Assembly: GCA_902826305.1 (NCBI GenBank)
Contig: CADEEH010000029.1
Span: 1 to 43,407, forward strand
DNA from: an uncultured Burkholderiales bacterium
GTDB lineage: Bacteria > Pseudomonadota > Gammaproteobacteria > Burkholderiales > Burkholderiaceae_E
Length of the DNA stretch: 43,407 nt
Direction: 5' to 3'
Each line of letters begins with the position of its first letter. Positions within the stretch are counted from its first letter, which is position 1. The notes under the pieces were generated by a model. That model was not told where the DNA came from and made no database searches. It was given only the letters and a program-made list of their open reading frames with translations. This document shows, one piece after another, positions 31,790-41,000 of this stretch. The position numbers were made by a program, and so were the translations under genes.

Positions 31790-33397
31790 ATGCCCACGCT
31801 CGAGAGCGCCATCGATCCCCACACACCGTCGTTCCGCGCCAATGCCGAGCGGATGTCGGCGCGCCTGGCCGAGGTGCGTGCCCTCGAGGCCAGGGTGCGC
31901 GAGACGTCGAACGCCCGCCGGGCGCGCTTCGAGGAGCGTGGGCAGCTGCTGCCGCGAGAGCGCGTCGCCCGGTTGCTGGATCCGGGCAGCGACTTCCTGG
32001 AGTTGTGCCCGCTCGCCGGCCTGGGCATGCACGACGACGACGGCCACGACACGGTGATGGGCGGCGGCTCGATCGTCGGCATCGGCGTGGTGGCCGGCCG
32101 GCGCTGCCTGGTGGCCGCGAGCGACAGCGGGATCAAGGGCGGCACCGTACCGCCGATGGGACTGCGCAAGACGTTGCGGGCCCAGGAGATCGCGAGCCGG
32201 CAGAAGTTGCCGATGATCCATCTGGTCGAGAGCGGCGGCGCGAACCTGCTCTACCAGAGCGAGATCTTCATCGAGGGCGGACGCAGCTTCGCCAACCAGG
32301 CGCGCCTGTCGGCCGCCGGCATCCCGCAGATCGCAGTCGTGCACGGGGCATCAACCGCCGGTGGCGCGTACCTGCCGGGCCTGGCCGACTACGTCGTGCT
32401 GGTGCGCGGCCGCTCGAGCATCTATCTGGCCGGCCCGCCACTGGTCAAGGCCGCGATCGGCGAGGATGCCGACGAGGAAACACTCGGCGGTGCACTGACC
32501 CACGCGCGCATCACCGGCCTGGGTGAATACCTGGCCGACGACGACGCGGATGCGATCACCACCACCCGCGAGCTGCTGGGTCACCTCGACTGGGATCCGG
32601 CACTGCCCTGCGACGTCGACCGGTCCGCGCCCCGTTATCCGGTCGACGAGCTGCCCGGTTGTGTGCCTGTCGACGAGCGCGAACCCTTCGATCCGCGCGA
32701 AGTGATCACACGGATCGTCGACGAATCGCGTTTCCTCGAGTTCAAGGCCGAATACGGCACCGACACGGTCTGCGGTCATGCGCGCATCGCCGGCACCGCG
32801 GTCGGCGTGATCGCCAACCACGGGCCGATACAGCCCGCCGGCTCGACCAAGGCCGCGCAGTTCATCCAGGCCTGCGACCAGGCCGGCATCGCACTGGTCT
32901 TCCTTCAGAACACCACCGGCTACATGGTCGGCTCGGTGGCCGAACGTGCCGGCGCGATCAAACACGGCTCGAAGATGATCCAGGCGGTGGCCAATGCCCG
33001 GGTGCCGAAGCTGACGATCGTGCTCGGCGGCTCGTTCGGTGCCGGCAACTACGGGATGTGCGGCCGCGGCTTCGACCCGGACTTCATCTTCGCCTGGCCG
33101 TCGGCCCGCACCGCGGTCATGGGTGCCGCCCAGGCGGCACAGGTGATGACCATCGTCGGCCGCACACGCGCGGCACAAGGCCCGCAGCAGGCGGCCGCGG
33201 TCGCCGCCGGCGCGCAGGCGCTGCGCGAGCGGCTCGAGATCGAGTCCGGCGCGTTGTTCGGCACCGCCCGCCTATGGGACGACGGCATCATCGATCCGCG
33301 CGATACCCGGCGTGTGCTCGCCCTGGCGCTGACGGTGATCGCCGAGGCGGCGCGTCGGTCGCTGCGGCCGAACACGTTCGGTGTCGCCCGGTTCTAG
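31790..33397 (+). CDS. Biotin-dependent acyl-CoA carboxylase, carboxyltransferase (beta) subunit
   Basis: This 535-aa carboxyltransferase is the family size. Two crotonase-fold halves transfer CO2 from carboxybiotin to an acyl-CoA. SGGANLLYQSEIF and GASTAGGAYLPGLADYVV mark the N-terminal half. NTTGYMVGSVAERAGAIKHGSKM and GGSFGAGNYGMCGRGFDPDFIFAWP mark the C-terminal half. These match the methylcrotonyl-CoA/geranyl-CoA carboxylase group (MccB/LiuB, AtuC) rather than propionyl-CoA carboxylase. Together with the citronellyl-CoA-dehydrogenase-like gene and the alpha subunit downstream, a geranyl-CoA or other 3-methyl-enoyl-CoA substrate is the best guess. A 153-base gap with a hairpin separates it from the next gene. 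Confidence 0.88.
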   Translation: MPTLESAIDPHTPSFRANAERMSARLAEVRALEARVRETSNARRARFEERGQLLPRERVARLLDPGSDFLELCPLAGLGMHDDDGHDTVMGGGSIVGIGVVAGRRCLVAASDSGIKGGTVPPMGLRKTLRAQEIASRQKLPMIHLVESGGANLLYQSEIFIEGGRSFANQARLSAAGIPQIAVVHGASTAGGAYLPGLADYVVLVRGRSSIYLAGPPLVKAAIGEDADEETLGGALTHARITGLGEYLADDDADAITTTRELLGHLDWDPALPCDVDRSAPRYPVDELPGCVPVDEREPFDPREVITRIVDESRFLEFKAEYGTDTVCGHARIAGTAVGVIANHGPIQPAGSTKAAQFIQACDQAGIALVFLQNTTGYMVGSVAERAGAIKHGSKMIQAVANARVPKLTIVLGGSFGAGNYGMCGRGFDPDFIFAWPSARTAVMGAAQAAQVMTIVGRTRAAQGPQQAAAVAAGAQALRERLEIESGALFGTARLWDDGIIDPRDTRRVLALALTVIAEAARRSLRPNTFGVARF

Positions 33398-33423
33398 GGC
33401 CCGTCACAGGCCCTTGTCCACTG
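33389..33423 (+). repeat. Stop-codon-spanning repeat element, copy 2
   Basis: CGGTTCTAG, then GCC, GTC and CAGGCCCTTGTCCACTG (33407-33423) matches 10475-10510 at about 31 of 35 positions with one indel. It covers the TAG stop of the carboxylase beta gene. Confidence 0.5.
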
Positions 33424-33428
33424 ACGGG
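33400..33428 (+). terminator. Hairpin after carboxylase beta gene
   Basis: CCCGTC at 33400-33405 pairs with GACGGG at 33423-33428, and an inner CAG/CTG pair can add to the stem around an 11-base loop. It begins 2 bases after the stop codon and includes the repeat core. It may separate the beta gene's transcript from the downstream genes. Confidence 0.45.
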
Positions 33429-33550
33429 TGTCCTCACGGCCCATCACCGCTCGAAGTCGTCCGTCCGATGCCCTGCGGGCCTGCGGCGCCGCCAACCCGC
33501 GCCGGCCCCATCCCGGTTAGGATCACGAACCCGCCTGCAGGAGTGACGCG

Positions 33551-34705
33551 TTGAAACTGACCGCCGAACACCGCCAGCTCGCCGACACCGTCGCGCGCTT
33601 CGTCGCCGAGGAGATCAACCCGCATGTGGCGGCCTGGGAGGCGGCCGAGCAGTTTCCGAGCCACGAGCTGTTCAAGAAACTGGGTGACCTGGGCCTGCTC
33701 GGCATCAAGTATTCGCCGGAATACGGCGGCCTGGGGCTGGACTTCTCGTATTCGATGGTGATGGCCGAAGCACTCGGCGACTGCGACTGCGGCGGCGTCC
33801 CGATGGCGATCGGTGTGCACACCGACATGTGCACGCCGGCGCTGGCGCGTTACGGCTCTCCGGCACTGTGCCGCGAGTTCCTCGCCCCCGCGATCACCGG
33901 CGATCAGGTCGGTTGTGTCGGCATCAGCGAGCCCGGTGGCGGATCGGACGTCGCCGCGGTGAAGACGTCGGCGCGCGTCGCCGGCGGCGACTGGGTGATC
34001 ACCGGCTCGAAGATGTGGATCACCAACGGCATGAAGGCCGACTGGTGCTGCCTGCTCGCCAACACCGACGACGGTCCCGCACATCGCAACAAGTCGCTGA
34101 TCATGGTGCCGATGGATGCCAAGGGCATCAGCCGGCAGAAGATCCGCAAGATCGGCATGAACTCGTCGGACACCGCGCAGCTGTTCTTCGACGAGGTCCG
34201 GGTGCCGGTGCGCAACGTGGTCGGCGAACCCGGCAAGGGATTCACCTACCAGATGCAGCAGTTCCAGGAGGAACGGCTGTGGGCGGCGTGTAATGCGCTG
34301 CGCATGCTCGACCGGATGATCGACCGCACGATCGAGTACACGCGTGAACGCCATGCGTTCGGCCAGCCGCTGCTCGACAACCAGGTCGTGCATTTCCGGC
34401 TCGCCGAGTTGCGCACCGAGGTCGAGTCGATGCGTGCGCTCGCCTGGAGTGCGATCGAACAGTACATCGACGGCAACGACGTGACCCGGCTGGCGTCGAT
34501 GGCCAAGCTCAAGTGCGGACGGCTGCTGCGCGAAGTGTCCGACAGCTGCCTGCAGTTCTGGGGCGGGCTCGGCTACAGCTGGGAGAACCCGCTGTCGCAG
34601 ATGTATCGCGACGGCCGCCTGATGTCGATCGGCGGCGGCGCCGACGAGGTGATGCTGGGCATCATCTGCAAGTACGAAGGCACGTTGCCCGGCCGGCGAC
34701 GCTGA
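33551..34705 (+). CDS. Acyl-CoA dehydrogenase, citronellyl-CoA dehydrogenase (AtuD)-like
   Basis: This 384-aa FAD enzyme introduces an alpha-beta double bond into an acyl-CoA. Standard motifs are CVGISEPGGGSDVAAVKTSA, WITGSKMWITNGM-like WVITGSKMWITNG, RHAFGQPLLDNQ and QFWGGLGYS. The final SIGGGADEVM has Gly where short-chain enzymes have the catalytic Glu. In this arrangement, as in isovaleryl-CoA dehydrogenase, the base sits in an earlier helix. GGVPMAIGVHTDM and NQVVHFRLAELRTEVE recall AtuD of acyclic terpene degradation; this recognition is from memory. The TTG at 33551 is the start, with AGGAG 7 bases upstream. It is the first gene of a likely operon with carboxylase alpha, BKACE enzyme and microprotein. 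Confidence 0.85.
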   Translation: MKLTAEHRQLADTVARFVAEEINPHVAAWEAAEQFPSHELFKKLGDLGLLGIKYSPEYGGLGLDFSYSMVMAEALGDCDCGGVPMAIGVHTDMCTPALARYGSPALCREFLAPAITGDQVGCVGISEPGGGSDVAAVKTSARVAGGDWVITGSKMWITNGMKADWCCLLANTDDGPAHRNKSLIMVPMDAKGISRQKIRKIGMNSSDTAQLFFDEVRVPVRNVVGEPGKGFTYQMQQFQEERLWAACNALRMLDRMIDRTIEYTRERHAFGQPLLDNQVVHFRLAELRTEVESMRALAWSAIEQYIDGNDVTRLASMAKLKCGRLLREVSDSCLQFWGGLGYSWENPLSQMYRDGRLMSIGGGADEVMLGIICKYEGTLPGRRR

Positions 34706-34738
34706 GCCGGTCCGACCGCCGCCGCGCAGCGACCCGCC

Positions 34739-36721
34739 GTGTTCTCGACGCTGCTCGTGGCCAATCGCGGTGAGATCGCGATCCGGGTGATCCGCACCGC
34801 GCGTGAGATGGGCCTGCGCACCGTGGCGGTCCACAGCGACGCCGATGCCGGCTCGCCCCACGTGCCGGCCGCCGATCTCGCGGTCGCGCTCGGCGGCCAC
34901 GCCGCGGCCGACTCGTACCTGCGCATCGACCGGCTGGTCGATGCCGCGCGCCGCGCCGGAGCCGAGGCGGTGCATCCGGGCTACGGCTTCCTGGCGGAGA
35001 ACGCCGACTTCGCCGACGCCTGCGTCGGGGCGGGCCTGGTGTTCGTCGGTCCGACCGGCGCGATGATCCGCGCGATGGCCGACAAGGCGGCCGCAAAGGC
35101 GCGCGCCGAAGCGGCCGGTGTGCCGGTCGTGCCCGGCTATCGCGGCGACGATCACTCGCCGGCGCGGATGCGGACCGAGGCCGACGCGATCGGTTATCCG
35201 GTGCTGGTCAAGGCGATCGCCGGCGGCGGCGGGCGCGGCATGCGACGGGTCGGCTCAGCCGACGAACTGGAGTCGGCGCTGGGCGCGGCCGCACGCGAGG
35301 CGGCCAGCGCCTTCGGCGACGACCGGCTGATGCTCGAACGGGCGATCGACGACGCACGACACATCGAGGTGCAGGTGATCGGTGATCGCCACGGTGCGCT
35401 GATCCACCTCGGCGATCGCGACTGCTCGACGCAGCGCAGGCGCCAGAAGATCATCGAGGAGGCACCGGCACCACACCTGCCGGCGGACCTGCGCGAGCGG
35501 CTGCATCGCGATGCGCTCACACTCGCCGGCTCGATCGGTTATGTCGGCGCCGGCACGGTCGAGTTCATCGTCGACAGCCACGGTCGACATCATTTCCTCG
35601 AGATGAACACGCGGCTTCAGGTCGAGCATCCGGTGACCGAGATGATCACCGGCATCGACCTGGTCGAGTGGCAGCTTCGGATTGCGGCCGGCGAGCCGTT
35701 GCCGCTGACACAATCGCAGGTCCGCTTCGACGGCTGCGCGATCGAGGCCCGCTGGTGCGCCGAGGATCCGTACGCGGATTTTGCGCCCCAGGCCGGGCGT
35801 GTGCTGCGCTGGGTGTGTCCGCCGACGGGACCGGACCTGCGCGTCGACGCCGGCATCACCGACGGCCAGCAGGTGCCCCCCTGGTACGACTCGATGATCG
35901 CCAAGGTCATCGCCCACGGTCGCGACCGCCCGCAGGCGACGCGCCGGCTGGCGCGCGCGCTGGAGAACGGCGCGTTGCTCGGTATCGCCCACAACGGCCG
36001 ACTGCTGCGCGACCTGCTGTGCGACACCCCCTTCGCGCAGGCGGCGATCGACACCGGGCTGCTGGACCGTTGGCGGGCGCAGGGTCATCCGTTGCTGCAG
36101 GCGCCGCGGCCCGACGAGGACACCTGGTCGATCGCCGCCGCGTTGCGTTGTGCCGGTTCCGGTGCGGGCGGTTGGCGACCGGCCGGGCTGGCGAGCTGGC
36201 CCCTCGAACTGGTCAGTGGCGGCGACTCGCGGCGGATGACGATCACGCAGCACGACGCCGCCACGTTCGCCGTGCGCCTCGGCGAGACGACACGCTGCGT
36301 GCGGATCGTCCACGGTCCGGGCGACACCCCCGTCGACGCCGGCGCGGGTGCGACCCGGGTCGACGTCGACGGCCTGAGTCGCCGCGTCCAGGTCGCCTGT
36401 GACGGGGATGTGCTGCATCTGGCGATCGATGCGGCGAGTTTCGTCTTCACGGCGCCGGTCAGGGCAACGCGTGGCGGCGGCGCCGACGCTGCGCGGCAGG
36501 TCCGGGCACCGATCGCCGGCCTGCTCGGGCAACTGCTGGTCGACGCCGGCGACGCGGTCGAGGCGGGTCAGCGGCTGGCGAGTGTCGAGGCGATGAAGAT
36601 GGAACTGTGGCTGGACGCACCGTTCACGACCCGCGTGATCGCGGTCCGCCGTCGTGCCGGCGACCCGGTCGCCCAGGGCGACGTGGTGATCGAGCTGGCG
36701 CCGGCCGCTCCGGCCGCGTGA
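34739..36721 (+). CDS. Biotin-dependent acyl-CoA carboxylase, alpha subunit (biotin carboxylase + BCCP)
   Basis: This 660-aa enzyme carboxylates its own biotin with ATP and bicarbonate. The biotin carboxylase part (about 1-450) has EAVHPGYGFLAENADFA, the ATP-grasp loop AIAGGGGRGMRRV, and EMNTRLQVEHPVTEMITGIDLVEW. A linker (BT-like) domain follows at about 460-570. The C-terminal biotinyl domain (about 585-660) has VEAMKME with K620 as the biotin attachment site. The layout is that of MccA/LiuD/AtuF. The start is the GTG at 34739 (MFSTLLVANRGEIA), 33 bases after the dehydrogenase stop; its SD is poor. It pairs with the beta subunit at 31790-33397. Confidence 0.93.
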   Translation: MFSTLLVANRGEIAIRVIRTAREMGLRTVAVHSDADAGSPHVPAADLAVALGGHAAADSYLRIDRLVDAARRAGAEAVHPGYGFLAENADFADACVGAGLVFVGPTGAMIRAMADKAAAKARAEAAGVPVVPGYRGDDHSPARMRTEADAIGYPVLVKAIAGGGGRGMRRVGSADELESALGAAAREAASAFGDDRLMLERAIDDARHIEVQVIGDRHGALIHLGDRDCSTQRRRQKIIEEAPAPHLPADLRERLHRDALTLAGSIGYVGAGTVEFIVDSHGRHHFLEMNTRLQVEHPVTEMITGIDLVEWQLRIAAGEPLPLTQSQVRFDGCAIEARWCAEDPYADFAPQAGRVLRWVCPPTGPDLRVDAGITDGQQVPPWYDSMIAKVIAHGRDRPQATRRLARALENGALLGIAHNGRLLRDLLCDTPFAQAAIDTGLLDRWRAQGHPLLQAPRPDEDTWSIAAALRCAGSGAGGWRPAGLASWPLELVSGGDSRRMTITQHDAATFAVRLGETTRCVRIVHGPGDTPVDAGAGATRVDVDGLSRRVQVACDGDVLHLAIDAASFVFTAPVRATRGGGADAARQVRAPIAGLLGQLLVDAGDAVEAGQRLASVEAMKMELWLDAPFTTRVIAVRRRAGDPVAQGDVVIELAPAAPAA

Positions 36722-36744
36722 CACGACAACGGCGAGGTGACGCG

Positions 36745-37626
36745 ATGGACAAGGCGATACTGACCTGTGCGTTGACCGGCGTGCTGACCGATCCGCGCCA
36801 GCATCCGGTGCCGGTTGGTGTCGACGAGATGGCCCGCTCGGCGCGCGAGGCGTTCGACGCGGGTGCGTCGATCATGCACGTGCACCTGCGGCGCCAGCAG
36901 GCGGGACAGGGTCATCTGCCGTCGTGGGATCCCGAGGTCGCTGCCGCGGTCGATGCCGCGATCCGTACCGCCTGTCCCGGCGTGATCATCAACCTGACCA
37001 CCGGCGTGATTGGTCCCGACATCGACGGGCCGATTGCCTGCCTGCGCCGGCTGCGCCCGGAGATCGCCGCCTGCAACGCGGGCAGCCTGAACTACCTGAA
37101 GATCCGCGACGACGGCCGCTGGGCCTGGCCACCGATGGTGTTCGACAATCCGGTCGAGAAGGTGGGCGCGTTCCTGGCCGTGATGGCCGAAACCGGCACC
37201 CGCCCCGAATTCGAATGTTTCGACGTCGGCATCGTCCGCTCGGTGGCGATGTACCTGAAGGCCGGACTCGCCGAACACGCGGAATACAACTTCGTGATGG
37301 GCGTCGCCTCGGGAATGCCGGCCGACGCCGACCTGCTCGCGATGCTGCCGCGCTGGATCGTGCCGGGTTCGCCCTGGCAGGCGACGCTGATCGGGCGCGC
37401 CGAGATCTGGCCCGTGCACCAGCGCGCGGCCGAACTGGGCGGCATGTTGCGCACCGGGCTCGAGGACACGTTCTATCTGCCCGACGGCCGCCGCGCCCGC
37501 GGCAACGGCGAACTGGTCGACGAACTCGCACGCTGCGCGCGCCGCGCGGGACGCGCGGTGGCCTCGCCGACGGAAACACGGTCGATGCTCGGCTTCAGGC
37601 ATACTGGCGACGCATCAACGCCCTGA
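36745..37626 (+). CDS. Beta-keto acid cleavage enzyme (BKACE, DUF849 family)
   Basis: This 293-aa Zn enzyme condenses a beta-keto acid with acetyl-CoA and cleaves it to acetoacetate plus a new acyl-CoA. The TIM-barrel metal ligands are visible: H45 and H47 in MHVHLR and E220 in IGRAEIWP, matching the Kce family positions. INLTTG and ECFDVGIV are other conserved strand ends. The family is broad, and the substrate cannot be assigned from sequence. GAGGTGA lies 5-6 bases before the ATG at 36745, and the gene begins 23 bases after the carboxylase alpha stop, so it is part of that operon. It may process a keto acid formed by the dehydrogenase/carboxylase steps. Confidence 0.87.
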   Translation: MDKAILTCALTGVLTDPRQHPVPVGVDEMARSAREAFDAGASIMHVHLRRQQAGQGHLPSWDPEVAAAVDAAIRTACPGVIINLTTGVIGPDIDGPIACLRRLRPEIAACNAGSLNYLKIRDDGRWAWPPMVFDNPVEKVGAFLAVMAETGTRPEFECFDVGIVRSVAMYLKAGLAEHAEYNFVMGVASGMPADADLLAMLPRWIVPGSPWQATLIGRAEIWPVHQRAAELGGMLRTGLEDTFYLPDGRRARGNGELVDELARCARRAGRAVASPTETRSMLGFRHTGDASTP

Positions 37627-37659
37627 CCACTGCTGCGTGTTCCCGACAGGAGGCTCGTC

Positions 37660-37812
37660 ATGACCGTCTGCCCCGTTGCGATCGCCGTCGGTTGCCGCAA
37701 GTGTCCCGTGTTCGCGGTCTGTCCGCTGAAGTCCGTCATCGGCGATCAGAAGCCGCAGGACCCGGCCGCCGGAGCGTCCGGCGCGGACAAGGATCGCCCC
37801 CGCAAGCCCTGA
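37660..37812 (+). CDS. Four-cysteine microprotein (50 aa)
   Basis: The frame starts MTVCPVAIAVGCRKCPVF and continues AVCPLKSVIGD, then ends in a charged tail rich in Pro, Ala, Lys and Arg. AGGAGG lies 6 bases before the ATG, one of the best SDs in the window. Cysteines C4, C12, C15 and C21 are close enough to bind one metal or [Fe-S] cluster, and there is no signal peptide. Small proteins with this CP-x(6)-GC-x2-C-x5-C pattern followed by LKS/GD seem familiar from other proteobacteria, but no function is known to me. It starts 33 bases after the BKACE gene, so it is likely the operon's last gene, and lies 212 bases before the giant oxidase. Confidence 0.65.
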   Translation: MTVCPVAIAVGCRKCPVFAVCPLKSVIGDQKPQDPAAGASGADKDRPRKP

Positions 37813-38024
37813 TCCGTCGCCGGCCCGCGCGCGGGACCGAGCCGCCGGCCCTGACCCATATCACCTGACGCGCTCGCCTCGCGGGCGATCCGCCGATCGG
37901 TCCCTCGCGACCGCGGCCGGGGATACCGCGTCCACGGGATGTCCCCCAGTCGGTCACTGCGGACAATGAATCAGGCGGCGTGAACCATCGCGCCGATCCG
38001 ATCCATGGGCTGGCAGGGGGAGCG
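37813..38024 (+). promoter_or_regulatory. Intergenic region before the giant oxidase
   Basis: A perfect GC palindrome CCCGCGCGCGGG (37824-37835) and a TCGCC-TCGCG-GGCGA hairpin just before 37895 could end the upstream operon. The oxidase promoter must lie in the remaining ~130 bases, but no clear -35/-10 pair is visible. GGGGGAG sits 3-4 bases before the ATG at 38025. Confidence 0.4.
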
Positions 38025-41000
38025 ATGACATCGAGGGGGCACACGAGCCAACCCCTGCGCACGCGCATTGGCAACTCGGCATCGTTCTGCGTTGCGACCG
38101 TCGCCGTCGCCAGCATCGTGTCGTGCGCCAGCGTGGCCTCCGCCGCGACCGCCGACGGCTGCGCCCGTGTACTGAAGGCCGAGGTCGTCGCCTTCGAGCA
38201 GGCGATCGTGCTCAACCGGCTCGGTGCGTTCAATCCGGCCGGGATGTTGTACGCATTGCGCCATGACGTCGTCCTCGAGGACGGCTCGCCGCTGACCGAC
38301 GACAAGTGGCCACGCGCCCCGGGCCATGTGCAGTTGCGCGGCGACAAACGACCGCGGCCCCTGGTGCTGCGTGCGAACGAGGGCGACTGCCTCGAGGTCA
38401 CGCTGCACAACCTGCTCGCACCCGCCATCGAGGAGGACCGTTCGGGTGGACCTCGGGTGACCGGCGGCAAGGTGCCCTCGCACCAGGAGGATCCGCCCGG
38501 TGTCGTCTATCCGAAGGACGGCCGCAGCGGTCGCGAGCTGGTCACGCCGAACGCGATCAGCAATGACGTCGCGCACACCCGTGGCGTGACGTTCCACGTG
38601 ACGGGGCTGGAAGTCCAGGCGATCCGTCCCGAGCGGTGTCCGAGGGCGAGCCGCACGCGGCCCTGGCTGTGTGGCCTGGGCCAGGGCAACGTCGGCCTGA
38701 ACACCTCGGTCGTGCATCCGTCGACCCCGCCGGATCTGGCCGAGACACTCGAGCGCCAGGGCGGCACGATCTTCCCGGGCCAGAGTGCGGTCTACCGGTT
38801 CAAGGCGTTCCGCGAGGGCACCTTCTTCGCCTATTCGAACGCCGCCACGGTCGGTGGTGAAGGTGATGGCGGCCAGCTCGGCCTGGGGCTGTTCGGCGCG
38901 GTCAACGTCGAGCCCAAGGGTTCCCTGTGGTACCGCTCACAGGTGACCCACGCGCAACTGCGCGCGGCCACGGAAGCGTCCGGCCGCCGCCATCCGTACG
39001 CCCGCATCCGCTACGACTCGGCCCGGCATGCCGGCGGCCCGCTCAAGGGACTGCCGATCCTGGCGATGCTCGACGGCGACCGGATCGTGCACTCGGACCT
39101 GAACGCGATCGTCGCGCTGCGCGGCCCTACGAAGGACCACAACGACACGACGTCGCCGGACCGCCGCTGCAGTTCGTACGCCGACGGCAATTCGTGCGGC
39201 CGCTCGTTCCGCGAATTCACGGTGATCCTGCACGACGAGGTCAAGGCGGTGCAGGCGTTCGCCGAGCTCGAGGACGAGGACAATCCGCTCGCCTACCTGA
39301 AGGACGGCATGGGGATCAACTACGGCACCGGCGGCATGGGTGCGATGGTGATCGCACGCAATCGCAAGGTCGGTCCGGCGCGCGACTGCCCCGAATGCCG
39401 CGCCGAGGAGTTCTTCCTCAGTTCATGGGTCAACGGCGATCCGGCGCTGCTGCTGAAATGGGATGCACAAGGCAAGGCACCCGCCGGGGCGATGTATCCC
39501 GACGACCCGTCCAACGTCCATCACTCGTACCTGAACGATCCGGTCCGCTTCCGCAACCTGCACGCGGGCCCGAAGGAAACCCACGTCTTCCACCTGCACG
39601 CCCACCAGTGGGTGATGGACGCGAGCGAGAAAGGGTCGAGTTACCTCGACTCGCAGACGATCTCGCCCGGGGCCGGGTTCTCGTACGAGATCAGCCACGG
39701 CGGCTCGGGCAATCGCAACCTGGCGCCCGGCGACTCGATCTTCCATTGCCACCTGTATCCGCACTTCGCGCAGGGCATGTGGGAACTCTGGCGTGTACAC
39801 GACGCGTTCGAGGACGGCACGCCGGGGCTGTTCGATCCGAAGCGCAATCCGCGTGGGCGCAACCTGCCCGATGCCGAGGTCGCCCAGGGCATCGAGAATC
39901 CCGCGCTGGTGCCGCTGCCCGGCAGCGCGCTGGCGCCGATGCCGGGCGCGCAGTTCCGCGGCTATCCGTTCTATATCGAGGCCGAGGCCGGCCACCGGCC
40001 GCCGCAGCCGCCGCTGGACATGGATCGCACCGGCGACGCGCCGCTGGCCGACGGCACCGTCGAGGATGCGTCGATCGTCGACGGCGGCCTGCCGCGCCAC
40101 CATCTGAGCAACACACGGCCCGGGGCGAACCGGACACGGCCGGCGGTCAGCGAGACCCGTCTCGTCAACCAGGACGTGGTCAACGAGGCGCTGGCCAAGG
40201 GTGGGCTGACCGCCCGCATCAATGCGGCCAAGGTCTATGCGCAGAACCCGCAGGCGCTGACCGCACTGGCCGAGGTCTGGGAGCAGATCGGATCGGTGAG
40301 CCTGCTGCCGCACCGGGGCAGCGAGCGTGAACGCGGTGCGATGACGTTCCACGCGGGTGATGCGGTGCTCCCCGATGCGCCGAAAGTGACGCTGCCCTCG
40401 ACACCGGAGGATGCCCATTCGAAGGTCGGCTACCGGACCGAGTTCGCGGCGACGGTCACCGGACAGGACACCCCCGTCGGCACACCGGTGTTCCACGTCA
40501 ACGGCCGCCCGCCGAAACCCGGTGCACCCTTTGCCGACCCCTGCCCCGACGAGCCGGTGATGCGCCGCTATCGCGCCGCCTACGTGCAGACCGAGCTGAC
40601 GGTCAACAAACACGGCTGGTTCGATCCGCAGGCGCGCCTCGTCGCCCTCGAGCAGGACGTCAAGGACATCATCGATCCGAACACCCGCGTCAAGATGCCC
40701 GAGCCGCTGTTCTTCCGCGCGAACTCGGGAGAATGCATCGAGTTCAAGGCGACCAACCTGATGCCCAACGCGCTGGCGCTGGACGACTTCCAGGTCTACA
40801 CGCCGACCGACACGATCGGCCAGCACATCCACCTGGTGAAGTTCGACGTCACCTCGTCGGACGGCTCGGGCAACGGCTGGAACTACGAGGACGGCACGTT
40901 CTCGCCCGAGGAAGTGCAGGAGCGTGTATTCGCGATCAACCGTGCCCGCGCCGCGAGCGGCGCGCCGGACCGGTTGCGTTTCAAGACCCATCCGATGTTC

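Noticed and set aside
33551-34705. Naming the dehydrogenase atuD and its neighbours atuC/atuF outright
   Set aside because: Sequence feel and gene set fit, but atuA, atuB, atuE and atuG are missing and the identification rests on memory, so symbols were left empty.
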